NCBI GenBank assembly: GCA_023299965.1
Contig: JALZVN010000365.1
Location: 1-10,436 of the forward strand
From: Saprospiraceae bacterium
GTDB taxonomy: Bacteria > Bacteroidota > Bacteroidia > Chitinophagales > Saprospiraceae
DNA length: 10,436 bases
Direction: 5' to 3'
Shown: positions 1 through 6,619 of the stretch, in pieces
Position numbering within the stretch: the stretch's first letter is position 1
Layout of the letters: each line of letters starts with the position of its first letter
Translations under genes and position numbers: made by a program
The notes under the pieces: generated by a model
The model's input: only the letters and a program-made list of their open reading frames with translations
Told to the model about the DNA's origin: nothing
The model's database searches: none

Positions 1-290
1 TAGACGATTTCTTACCTACCCTGAGTGATAAAGATTTTAAACTGGATGTTGGACAAGTTTCAGACAGAAATGATGGCAAGCTCGTACATCTTGATGGATT
101 GAATTTTAGCAGAGCTTGGGTTATTTATGGATTGATCAACGCGTACCCAGAGTATGAACATTTGAGAGCTATAGCGGATACTCATGTAGAATACTCCTTA
201 CCTAATCTTGTTGGAGACAGTTATGAAGGTGGGCATTGGTTGGGAAGTTTTGCCATATACGCTTTGCAGCAACAACTTAATGAAAAGTAA
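1..290 (+). CDS. DUF2891 family protein, C-terminal fragment (5' end outside window)
   Basis: The reading frame is already open at the left edge (first full codon at position 3) and ends at TAA 288-290, so only the last 96 codons or so are visible. The fragment carries blocks that I recognise as the end of the DUF2891 family: an FLPTL stretch near the edge, HLDGLNFSRAW, and the terminal YEGGHWLGSFAIYAL. The His, Trp and acidic residues in these blocks are the kind of residues that line an active site, but the family has no established activity that I can name. The TTG at 99 is not the start, because the conserved HLDG sequence lies upstream of it in frame. The stop is only 6 nt before the transporter start, in the same frame, so the gene very probably belongs to the 5-oxoprolinase operon. 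Family assignment is from memory of the motif pattern; the role is unknown. Confidence 0.75.
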   Translation, partial: DDFLPTLSDKDFKLDVGQVSDRNDGKLVHLDGLNFSRAWVIYGLINAYPEYEHLRAIADTHVEYSLPNLVGDSYEGGHWLGSFAIYALQQQLNEK

Positions 291-296
291 TTCATT

Positions 297-1526
297 TTGA
301 AAAACTGGTTAAAAAATATTGGTCCAGGTACCTTAGTCACTGCTGCGTTTATCGGACCCGGCACAGTCACCGTATGTACCAAAGCCGGTGTAGCTTTTGG
401 ATATGATTTACTATGGGCATTGGCGCTTTCCACTGTGGCTTGTATGGTACTGCAAGAAATGGCAGCTCGATTAGGTATCATAACTCAACAAGGCTTGAGC
501 TCCGTTCTAAGAACCCAGATCAAAACACCTATCCTTCGATACTTTATTTTATTCATGGTTATCTCTGCCATCTTTGTAGGTAATGCAGCCTACGAGGCAG
601 GCAATATCAGTGGTGGCGTTTTAGGCTTAAGCACATTGATTGATGATCCATTTATCAGAATCAATGATTTCCAACTAAATTATTTAAGCCTTATTATAGG
701 AGCTATAGCTTTTGTTTTTTTGTTTATTGGCAACTACAAGCTTTTAGAGCGAGTACTTTTTAGCTTAGTGATCTTTATGAGTTTTGCGTTTATCATCGCA
801 GCGATTATCACACAACCAAATATTTTTCAAGTACTCAAAGGCTTTATTCCTAATTTTTCTTCAGAGAAAACTTGGACTATTATCGGTTTAATAGGTACAA
901 CAGTAGTTCCTTACAATTTATTTTTACACGCCTCTATAGTGGGCGAAAAATGGCAATCACCAGATGACTTAATTTTAGCTAAAAGGGATACTCAGATAGC
1001 GATATTCATTGGAGGAATCGTTTCCATGTCCATCATTATCGCAGCAGCAAGCGTACAATCCGCAGAGATAAATAATGCTGCTGACTTGGCATTGAGCTTA
1101 GAGCCTTTATTTGGTAAAGCTGCAAAATTGGTTTTGGGTTTAGGGCTTTTTGCAGCAGGAATCACCTCTGCAATAACTGCACCCATGGCAGCAGCCTATG
1201 TAGTAAAGGAATGTTTTGCCTGGACAGACGACCTCAGATCCATGAAATTTAGGATAGTATGGATGACTGTTTTATGTATTGGAATATTGTTTTCATCCAT
1301 TGGATTCAAGTCGATAGAGATTATCACTTTTGCGCAAATCGCTAATGGACTCTTACTGCCCTTCATAGCTATCTTTTTGCTCTGGGCCATGAATCAAAAA
1401 GAAGTTTTAGGGAAATATGTAAACAGTACTCGGCAGAATATAATCGCAATCGTCATCGTGCTTATTGCCATTGGCTTAGGATTGAAAAGTATATTTAAAG
1501 TTTTATCTCCACTAATCTATGGATAG
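297..1526 (+). CDS. Nramp-like (SLC11/APC-fold) transporter of the 5-oxoprolinase operon
   Basis: This is a 409-residue inner-membrane protein with about 11 hydrophobic segments (roughly 12-33, 38-58, 82-105, 128-147, 152-172, 193-215, 233-253, 274-304, 317-337, 342-365, 381-407), the Nramp layout. Typical Nramp stretches are NIGPG near residue 8, GTTVVPYNLFLHASIV in TM6, GLFAAGITSAITAP in TM8 and AQIANGLLLPFIAIFLL in TM10. The metal site is not conserved: TM1 DPGN reads GPGT (20-23) and TM6 MPHN reads VPYN (204-207), so the Asp, Asn and Met ligands are Gly, Thr and Val. A classical Mn/Fe importer (MntH) is therefore doubtful. B. subtilis also has an Nramp-like gene, ycsG, beside its 5-oxoprolinase genes, so a 5-oxoproline or related transport role is an inference worth testing. 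The start is TTG at 297; the first internal ATG would remove TM1. The 3' end overlaps pxpA by 8 nt. Confidence 0.9.
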   Translation: MKNWLKNIGPGTLVTAAFIGPGTVTVCTKAGVAFGYDLLWALALSTVACMVLQEMAARLGIITQQGLSSVLRTQIKTPILRYFILFMVISAIFVGNAAYEAGNISGGVLGLSTLIDDPFIRINDFQLNYLSLIIGAIAFVFLFIGNYKLLERVLFSLVIFMSFAFIIAAIITQPNIFQVLKGFIPNFSSEKTWTIIGLIGTTVVPYNLFLHASIVGEKWQSPDDLILAKRDTQIAIFIGGIVSMSIIIAAASVQSAEINNAADLALSLEPLFGKAAKLVLGLGLFAAGITSAITAPMAAAYVVKECFAWTDDLRSMKFRIVWMTVLCIGILFSSIGFKSIEIITFAQIANGLLLPFIAIFLLWAMNQKEVLGKYVNSTRQNIIAIVIVLIAIGLGLKSIFKVLSPLIYG

Positions 1527-2247
1527 AGAACAGCTCAAATTAAACGCAGATATCGGCGAAGGACTAGGTAATGATGCATCCATCATGCCCTTCCTTGTGA
1601 TGTGTAATATCTCTTGTGGAGCCCATGCAGGAGGTCTATCGGAAATAGAAAAAGCAATACGCTTAGCACAAAAGTATAGCGTCAAAATAGGAGCACACCC
1701 CTCCTATCCAGATAAAGAGCATTTTGGACGCAAGGTATTGAATATTTCTAACGAAGAATTATTTGATTCTCTAAGTAAGCAATTACATGATTTTCAAAAA
1801 ATAGCCACTCGTCTAAACGAGAAAGTCAATCACATCAAAGCCCACGGTGCATTGTATCACCAAGTAATTGAAGATCAAAAAGTAAGAAGTATTTTTTTGC
1901 AAGCTATTGAAGAAAATTGCGATGATATAAAAATCGTTATCCCTGCTAGTTGTCACAATAAGAATGTATCTTTTGGAAAGCATCATCTATTGTACGAAGC
2001 TTTTTCGGATCGTCAATATCTACCCAATCTAGATTTGATGTCGAGGACAAATGCGGGTGCTGTAATAACCAAAACAGAAGATCTTGCTAGCCAATTGTAT
2101 AAGATGTTGGATTGCGGAAAAGTATTCACTACCGATGGATCGTGGCAAGATATAGACTTTGACACCATCTGTGTACATGGAGATACAACAGGGATTGCAG
2201 AAAGACTTCCAAAAGCTATTGCTCTTGTAAAGAATCACAATTTGTAA
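1519..2247 (+). CDS. pxpA: 5-oxoprolinase subunit A (LamB/YcsF family)
   Basis: PxpA acts with PxpB and PxpC in the cytoplasm to open 5-oxo-L-proline to L-glutamate at the cost of ATP, removing a toxic by-product of glutamine and glutamate cyclisation. The 242 residues match the family length (about 250) and contain its blocks in order: LNADIGEG (8-15), CGAHAGG (33-39), GAHPSYPD (58-65), HFGRK (68-72), IKAHGALYH (106-114), EAFSDRQY (160-167), SRTNAGAV (175-182) and CVHGDT (218-223). No expected block is missing. The ATG at 1519 lies inside the last codons of the transporter gene (8-nt overlap), and the stop shares one base with the pxpB start, so expression is likely coupled. Old names such as lactam-utilisation protein LamB refer to the same family. 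The complete adjacent pxpB and pxpC make the 5-oxoprolinase assignment firm. Confidence 0.95.
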   Translation: MDREQLKLNADIGEGLGNDASIMPFLVMCNISCGAHAGGLSEIEKAIRLAQKYSVKIGAHPSYPDKEHFGRKVLNISNEELFDSLSKQLHDFQKIATRLNEKVNHIKAHGALYHQVIEDQKVRSIFLQAIEENCDDIKIVIPASCHNKNVSFGKHHLLYEAFSDRQYLPNLDLMSRTNAGAVITKTEDLASQLYKMLDCGKVFTTDGSWQDIDFDTICVHGDTTGIAERLPKAIALVKNHNL

Positions 2248-2972
2248 TGTTGAAAGTAAAAATTTCGAGATATAGTGTCAATGCGATATTGCTCAGCTGG
2301 CCAAAACAAATAAGTCCTTCCATTTTGAATGAAATGACCCAGTTCATTCGTACAGTCCAAAATGATAAGCAATCAATACGGGATATACATCATGCATATC
2401 ATGAGGTACTCATTCAGTATAAAAAGAAAATTAAAAGTTTTCAAGTACTAGAACTAGACCTACAAAACACACTTAACAATCTTCAGAAAGTAAAGTCAAA
2501 TGCCTCAAGCTTGTGGACAGTACCCGCATTGTATGATGAAGCACTAGTACCTGATCTACCATTATATTTACAGCAAAAAAAACTGCGAAAATCCGAGTTG
2601 ATACAGCTACATACGGCTCCTGTATACACCGTATATTTCACTGGATTTTTGCCTGGGTTTTTATATCTAGGTGGTCTTGATAATGCACTAGCACTTGATA
2701 GAAAAAGCAAACCTAGTCCATTGATAAAAAAAGGAACAGTAGCCATTGGTGGATCTCAAACGGGGGTATATCCACAAGATAGCCCTGGTGGATGGTATGG
2801 TATCGGCTATACTCCCATCTCTTTTTTTGAGGCACAACAAGAGACACCCACTTGGGCAAAAACGGGTGATCTAATTAGATTTGAATCCGTGGATAAAAAT
2901 GAAATCGAAAGAATCCAAAATGGAATATTAGACGGTACATACTCGTTAAAATCTACGCCCTATGAAAGCTAA
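2247..2972 (+). CDS. pxpB: 5-oxoprolinase subunit B (KipI / allophanate hydrolase subunit 1-like)
   Basis: The protein is 241 residues long, the usual size for a stand-alone PxpB. Its CT_C_D-type domain shows PVYTVYFTGFLPGFLYLGGL (125-144), DRKSKPSP (151-158), GTVAIGGSQTGVYP (163-176) and SPGGWYGIGYTP (179-190), all hallmarks of the KipI/AHS1 family. The N-terminal part (about 1-90) is the less conserved KipI-type domain. With PxpC it forms the part of the enzyme thought to use ATP to activate 5-oxoproline. The start overlaps the pxpA stop as TAATG, and the stop lies 11 nt inside pxpC, so the three subunits should be made together. The alternatives, an allophanate hydrolase subunit or the Bacillus sporulation kinase inhibitor KipI, are disfavoured by the adjacent pxpA and the absence of sporulation or urea genes. 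Confidence 0.95.
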   Translation: MLKVKISRYSVNAILLSWPKQISPSILNEMTQFIRTVQNDKQSIRDIHHAYHEVLIQYKKKIKSFQVLELDLQNTLNNLQKVKSNASSLWTVPALYDEALVPDLPLYLQQKKLRKSELIQLHTAPVYTVYFTGFLPGFLYLGGLDNALALDRKSKPSPLIKKGTVAIGGSQTGVYPQDSPGGWYGIGYTPISFFEAQQETPTWAKTGDLIRFESVDKNEIERIQNGILDGTYSLKSTPYES

Positions 2973-3831
2973 ACTACACATCATAAAGGCGGGTACATAT
3001 GCTAGTATTCAGGACAAAGGCAGAACCAATTATGCAAAGTTTGGCATTCCTAAAAGTGGGTTCGTCGATAAGAAGACAGCTATAAAAATAAATAAACTAC
3101 TTGGCAATAAAGCAAATGAAGCCGTGCTAGAGTGGATACAAATCGGTCCTGAAATAAAATTCTCACAAGCCACTCAAATCGTAATTAGTGACACTACGAC
3201 AAAGACAACATTAAATGGTCATAGCATAAGGGCTCGAGAAATAATTCAAGTGCCCGAGAAAAGTACTCTTAGATTAGCTAATAATCCAAGTGTTGTCTAT
3301 TCTTATCTAGCTATAAAAGGAGGATTCAAGACGGAAAAAATATTGAAGAGTAAAAGCATGCAAAAAGGGATTACCCCATCCCACTTTCTGAATGAAGGAG
3401 ATGTGATACAATACGCTTCTTTAAAGAAGAAAAATGCTTTTATAAAACAGCCCAATTTTGACCTTCCTCCCATGCTTAAAGATACTTTAGCTCGTGCCAT
3501 AGATACTTATCCTGGACCTGAATATGAACTCTTAGATGACATACAAAAGACTACCTTGGAGCAATACTTCACGCTTTCTAATCAACGAAACCGAATGGGC
3601 ATGCAAGTAACAGAACAAATACCTAATCAACTGGCTTCCATGCTGAGTGTTCCGGTTATTCCGGGTACCGTCCAGCTCACCCCCTACGGTAAACTCATCG
3701 TATTAGGCAAGGACTGTCAGACCACTGGGGGGTATCCACGCGTTTTGCAACTGCCAGAAAAAGCATTAAGACAACTCTATCAAACCGCTCATAATGTGCG
3801 TTTTAGATTCAATATTATAGATTATTCATAA
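2962..3831 (+). CDS. pxpC: 5-oxoprolinase subunit C (KipA / allophanate hydrolase subunit 2-like)
   Basis: This 289-residue cytoplasmic protein is the third 5-oxoprolinase subunit and is often mislabelled as biotin-dependent carboxyltransferase. Family blocks are AGTYASIQDKGR (10-21), FGIPKSGFVD (27-36), LLGNKANEAVLEW (46-58), YLAIKGGF (115-122), PGPEYELL (184-191), NRMGMQ (210-215), PGTVQLTPYGKLIVLGKD (234-251) and QTTGGYPR (253-260). It is slightly shorter than many homologues (about 310-330), and the middle region near 125-180 is lysine-rich and weakly conserved, but both ends of the domain are intact. The ATG at 2962 lies within the last codons of pxpB. It is the last gene of the operon: the next 384 bp are non-coding and I see no hairpin followed by a T-run that would clearly terminate transcription. 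Confidence 0.95.
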   Translation: MKAKLHIIKAGTYASIQDKGRTNYAKFGIPKSGFVDKKTAIKINKLLGNKANEAVLEWIQIGPEIKFSQATQIVISDTTTKTTLNGHSIRAREIIQVPEKSTLRLANNPSVVYSYLAIKGGFKTEKILKSKSMQKGITPSHFLNEGDVIQYASLKKKNAFIKQPNFDLPPMLKDTLARAIDTYPGPEYELLDDIQKTTLEQYFTLSNQRNRMGMQVTEQIPNQLASMLSVPVIPGTVQLTPYGKLIVLGKDCQTTGGYPRVLQLPEKALRQLYQTAHNVRFRFNIIDYS

Positions 3832-3856
3832 TAGCTAAATTAGTAGTTGGGAGCAT

Positions 3857-3985
3857 GACGACCATTCCATATCTAGGCTCGACACAAGGCATGGCAACGA
3901 TAGGGAATGGAACCGTCACCGCGCTATCCATTATACCTTAGGCGCTAGACATCACGCCCTACAAGCCACGGTGCCATTCCTATCG
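3857..3985. repeat. 18-nt repeat in three copies, orientation + / - / +
   Basis: A unit close to ACGGTNCCATTCCCTATCG appears in three forms. Copy 1 is GACGACCATTCCATAT from 3857 (+). Copy 2 is CGATAGGGAATGGAACCGT at 3898-3916 (the - orientation). Copy 3 is ACGGTGCCATTCCTATCG at 3968-3985 (+). Copies 2 and 3 form an imperfect inverted repeat with one mismatch and one gap, enclosing 51 nt. The central GGAATGG (3904-3910) can pair with CCATTCC at either 3862-3868 or 3974-3980, so an RNA copy could fold in two exclusive ways. There is no T-run next to either fold and no obvious target-site duplication. Function unknown. Confidence 0.65.
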
Positions 3986-3999
3986 CTTGCTTCTAGCGC
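3942..3999. repeat. 8-bp perfect inverted repeat GCGCTAGA/TCTAGCGC
   Basis: GCGCTAGA at 3942-3949 is complementary to TCTAGCGC at 3992-3999. The right arm of the larger 18-nt inverted repeat (3968-3985) lies in the interval between them, so the two foldings interleave and cannot both form as simple nested stems. Eight base pairs over a 42-nt loop could arise by chance; it is listed because it belongs to a dense cluster of such arms. Confidence 0.4.
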
Positions 4000-4008
4000 A
4001 CTCCGTTT

Positions 4009-4035
4009 GACTCGCTTGGACGCCTACGGCGAGTC
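4009..4035. repeat. 7-bp hairpin GACTCGC/GCGAGTC
   Basis: GACTCGC (4009-4015) pairs perfectly with GCGAGTC (4029-4035) over a 13-nt loop. Inside it CGCC (4021-4024) and GGCG (4028-4031) offer an alternative small stem. No T-run follows on either strand within a few bases, so it is not a standard intrinsic terminator. On the minus strand the left side reads GTCCAAGCGAGT, which resembles a segment of the other intergenic spacer (see findings). Confidence 0.5.
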
Positions 4036-4215
4036 GCACCGGCATGATAGACAATAGCAATAATCACGTGACGAAGAAATAGGATTTCTTTAGCTTCTGA
4101 ATATCGCAACAATTGGGCCCTTAAAAGCATTTAATTAGTTGGAAATGATTGCTTATCTTAAGCGCATTCTTTCTCAATTAAGAATAGAAAACTATATTTC
4201 AAGTCAAGAAAAATT

Positions 4216-5112
4216 ATGGCAGTAGATACAATGTGGACAGGGTCGGAAAAGTACCTCTGTGATAGAGAATTAGCTCAAGCCTTTCACATGGCGAGAGTCA
4301 TTGGGATGCCGCTTCTAATAGAAGGAGAGCCCGGTACAGGAAAGACGGAACTTCCTCTACAATTTGCGCAGGATATGGATTTAGATTTATTTGTATACCC
4401 AGTGGGATCAAAGAGTTCAGTAGATCAATTTGTAGCTAAATTTGACCACGTAAAGTATTTGAGAGATTCTCAAGTAGAAATCTTAAATGCACAACGTGAT
4501 GAAAAAGGTATGAAGAGTAGTCTTTCTACTGGAGGTCGTCATACCGAAAATTTACAAGACTATGTACTTAAGGGACCAGCTACCAAAGCATTTAGCACGC
4601 CCAATTCAGTATTGCTGATAGATGAAATAGATAAGGCGCCAAGGGAATTCCCTAATGATCTACTCTATGCATTGAGCCATAGAAAATTGGTAATGCCAGA
4701 GAGCGGTGAGATCATAGAAGTAAAGGAAGAAAATATGCCTGCCATAGTAATCACCAGTAATCGTGAACAAGAGTTACCTACGGCCTTTAAAGGAAGATGT
4801 GTGTATCATTACATATCATTTCCTCCAAAAGAAACGATGCATGAGATCGTAGAAAAACATTATCCAAAAATGAATGATGAGCTTCAAGATAAGTGCATCA
4901 ATCTATTTTACCAGATGAGAAGCTTAGGTTTAGAAAGAGCACCAGCTACGAGAGAGCTGCTGTCTTGGATTAAATACCTAAATTCTTTTAAAAAAGCAGA
5001 AGCCTTGACCAAAGTCAATAAGGTAGAAGGCATGGGGGTACTTATCAAAAATCAAAAGGACTTACAAAAAGTACAAACAAGGTTAATGGGTAAAAATCCA
5101 AACAATAATTAA
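4216..5112 (+). CDS. MoxR-type AAA+ ATPase paired with vWA protein
   Basis: This cytoplasmic AAA+ ATPase has 298 residues. Walker A is GEPGTGKTE (37-45), Walker B is VLLIDEID (132-139), sensor 1 is IVITSN (177-182), the likely arginine finger is Arg194 in AFKGRCVYHYISFP, and sensor 2 is around APATRELLSW (242-251, Arg246). The layout belongs to the MoxR/AAA_5 group, whose members remodel or load partner proteins and are nearly always coupled to a vWA protein. That partner follows after 5 nt. The ATG at 4216 has no Shine-Dalgarno but sits after an A-rich stretch, normal for Bacteroidota; MWTG at residue 6 is a less likely start. All key ATPase residues are present. The substrate is not known, and nothing adjacent (no CO dehydrogenase, methanol dehydrogenase or nitric oxide reductase genes) identifies it. 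Confidence 0.92.
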   Translation: MAVDTMWTGSEKYLCDRELAQAFHMARVIGMPLLIEGEPGTGKTELPLQFAQDMDLDLFVYPVGSKSSVDQFVAKFDHVKYLRDSQVEILNAQRDEKGMKSSLSTGGRHTENLQDYVLKGPATKAFSTPNSVLLIDEIDKAPREFPNDLLYALSHRKLVMPESGEIIEVKEENMPAIVITSNREQELPTAFKGRCVYHYISFPPKETMHEIVEKHYPKMNDELQDKCINLFYQMRSLGLERAPATRELLSWIKYLNSFKKAEALTKVNKVEGMGVLIKNQKDLQKVQTRLMGKNPNNN

Positions 5113-5117
5113 TCCTT

Positions 5118-6452
5118 ATGTTTGATCAATTACCAGAAACGTTTAGAGCTTATAAATTAAATGCAGATGTGCGTACACTACTGCAATTGAGACAAGCTAT
5201 GGATAAAGGCTTGGTCAAAACGGTAGGTGACCTATATTATGTATTAAAGGGCCTAGTGACAACTTCACCTACAGACATAGGTCCATTCTCAAAGGCCTTT
5301 TATGCGCATTTCTTATCTATTGATATGGTGCCGGGAGAGTCCCTAGAAGATGCTGTAGTCCGAAGTGGCACCTTCAAAGAGTGGAAAGACAAATTGGATG
5401 ATGATGAGAAACTGGATATTCCTGATGTTGATTTAGTCAATCAATTTTTAGATGAAGTACATACTACATCTTACGACATCAAAAACTTTCTATCTGGACA
5501 AGATATATTAGACAAAAGGAACCCTGATTTAGAAGATAAAGAAGGTGCTATAGATAACGCACCTGCTGATAGAAACAATATCCTAGATAGAATGGCGGAC
5601 TATAGAGACGTACCTTTGGAAGATCTACTCAAAAGAATGCGAGAGGTCGCTAAACGTCAAAAGACACGACATGAAGGCGGAGAGTACTGGATAGGTTCTG
5701 GAGGAGTATCTCCGTACGGTAATGGCGGTGCAGCAGCTGGCGGAGTCAGAGTCGGTGGATCAGGTGGTGGTAAGATGGCTAGAGCAGCAATCAATAATAG
5801 AGACTTCTACCCTGTCGATGCGAAGGCTCCTTTGAAAGATGACAATATAGACGCTGCCTTAGCTGCCCTTAAAGGAATTGAAGAGGGAAGCTCAGAAATC
5901 ATCCTTGATGTCCCACTAACTATCAAAGAAGGCCTCAAACAAGGAGGTATCTTTCTCCCCATAGAAAAAGAAAAAAGACAACAACGCATCCAAGTAATTC
6001 TAATGATAGATAATGGTGGCTGGTCGATGTCTCCCTATATCCGAACCGTCCAAAAGTTATTTGCTAAAATGAAGACTCGTTTTGCGCATGATCTGAGGAC
6101 CTATTACTTTCACAATACGATCTATGGTGGACTGTATTCTGATGCCGCGAGGACCAAGTTTGTAGACCTAGATATGGTTAACTTACAAGACAAAAACTAC
6201 ACGGTATTTGTTATTGGTGATGCGGACATGGCTCCCTATGAGCTACATAGGAATAGTATCCGAGATTGGCAAAAACTGAGTAAGCATTTTAACCGGATGG
6301 CTTGGCTAAATCCTATGACTGAAAATGAATGGTATGGCTCTATGACTTGCTCTGTGGTGTCCCAAATTTTTCCCATGTTTGAATTGACGCCTGCTGGCAT
6401 CGAAGCTGCTATTTTGGAAATGAATCGAAAACGAAGTTTTAATGATCAATGA
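5118..6452 (+). CDS. CoxE-like von Willebrand factor A domain protein
   Basis: This 444-residue protein has no signal peptide and no membrane segment, so it is probably cytoplasmic. Residues 1-180 are helical and acidic. A glycine-rich segment follows (about 193-218, starting GSGGVSPYGNGG), resembling the linker of CoxE-like vWA proteins. The vWA domain occupies about 288-435. Its metal-site motif is DNGGWSMS (298-305) in place of the standard DxSxS: the Asp and the final SxS (Ser303, Ser305) remain, but two residues appear to be inserted. A distal acidic motif is VFVIGDADMAPYEL (362-375). The gene starts 5 nt after the AAA+ stop, so the two proteins are almost certainly partners, as in RavA-ViaA or CoxD-CoxE systems where the vWA subunit links the ATPase to its client. 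The stop codon lies inside a degenerate repeat shared with the downstream spacer. Confidence 0.88.
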   Translation: MFDQLPETFRAYKLNADVRTLLQLRQAMDKGLVKTVGDLYYVLKGLVTTSPTDIGPFSKAFYAHFLSIDMVPGESLEDAVVRSGTFKEWKDKLDDDEKLDIPDVDLVNQFLDEVHTTSYDIKNFLSGQDILDKRNPDLEDKEGAIDNAPADRNNILDRMADYRDVPLEDLLKRMREVAKRQKTRHEGGEYWIGSGGVSPYGNGGAAAGGVRVGGSGGGKMARAAINNRDFYPVDAKAPLKDDNIDAALAALKGIEEGSSEIILDVPLTIKEGLKQGGIFLPIEKEKRQQRIQVILMIDNGGWSMSPYIRTVQKLFAKMKTRFAHDLRTYYFHNTIYGGLYSDAARTKFVDLDMVNLQDKNYTVFVIGDADMAPYELHRNSIRDWQKLSKHFNRMAWLNPMTENEWYGSMTCSVVSQIFPMFELTPAGIEAAILEMNRKRSFNDQ

Positions 6453-6454
6453 GA

Positions 6455-6515
6455 CCATGTAGAATTTTCAATGAACAATGGGGACATTCACCATATGGAA
6501 TTTTCAATGAAAAAT
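6455..6515 (+). repeat. Degenerate direct repeats with 36-bp period
   Basis: CCATGTAGAATTTTCAATGA and its extension (6455-6479) repeat at 6491-6515 with 22 of 25 bases identical, offset by exactly 36 bp. The stretch just before, GAAGTTTTAATGATCAATGA from 6433, matches the same core at about 17 of 22 bases and contains the TGA stop of the vWA gene. A shorter decayed copy may begin with CCAT at 6518. This looks like local tandem duplication of the 3' end of the vWA gene with later drift. Confidence 0.65.
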
Positions 6516-6560
6516 ATCCATTGTGAATTCGTAATAGATTAACATCTACACTTTTTAATT

Positions 6561-6619
6561 AAAAAAGAGCCCCTGAGTACATTTGCTGTTTATGGTTTAG
6601 CGAAGGCACCCCTGGGGCT
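6561..6619 (-). terminator. Candidate intrinsic terminator for the minus-strand repeat-protein gene
   Basis: Read on the minus strand, AGCCCC (6619-6614) pairs with GGGGCT (6573-6568). The stem can extend inward by three pairs after one mismatch, and it is followed at once by CTTTTTT (6567-6561). A GC-rich stem followed by a T-run is the pattern of a Rho-independent terminator; the long loop (about 30-40 nt) is a weakness. It would end transcripts of the gene at 6900-10436 roughly 280 nt beyond its stop. On the + strand no T-run follows the stem, so it does not look like a terminator for the vWA operon. Confidence 0.45.

Larger units (their letters stand above)
3832..4215. other. Non-coding spacer with GC-richer repeat block
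   Basis: This 384-bp spacer separates the pxp operon from the moxR operon. From about 3850 to 4050 it is visibly more GC-rich than the genes beside it and full of short inverted repeats (listed separately). From about 4080 to 4215 it returns to AT-rich sequence that should hold the moxR promoter. The best candidate I can see for the Bacteroidota -33/-7 pattern is TTTC at 4171-4174 region with TATATTTC at 4193-4200, about 19 nt apart, which differs from TTTG/TAnnTTTG at the last base of both boxes. This is weak support only. I see no convincing coding frame, tRNA or transposase remnant here. Confidence 0.7.

Noticed and set aside
221..481. 86-codon minus-strand frame across the DUF2891/transporter junction, and similar short minus-strand frames up to 5989
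   Set aside because: Each is antisense to a gene with strong family motifs and shows no conserved sequence of its own.
297..1526. Naming the transporter mntH (Mn/Fe importer)
   Set aside because: The Asp, Asn and Met metal ligands are all replaced, and the operon context is 5-oxoproline metabolism.
2247..3831. Allophanate hydrolase subunits, or KipI/KipA regulation of a sporulation kinase
   Set aside because: The families are homologous, but an adjacent complete pxpA and no urea or sporulation genes favour 5-oxoprolinase.
3850..4050. CRISPR array, tRNA or transposon end
   Set aside because: There are only three short copies in mixed orientation without regular spacing, no cloverleaf or CCA-like end, and no target-site duplication or transposase frame.
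4170..4200. Bacteroidota-type promoter for the moxR operon
   Set aside because: Both boxes deviate from consensus at the last base and AT-rich sequence gives such matches by chance; mentioned only in the spacer entry.
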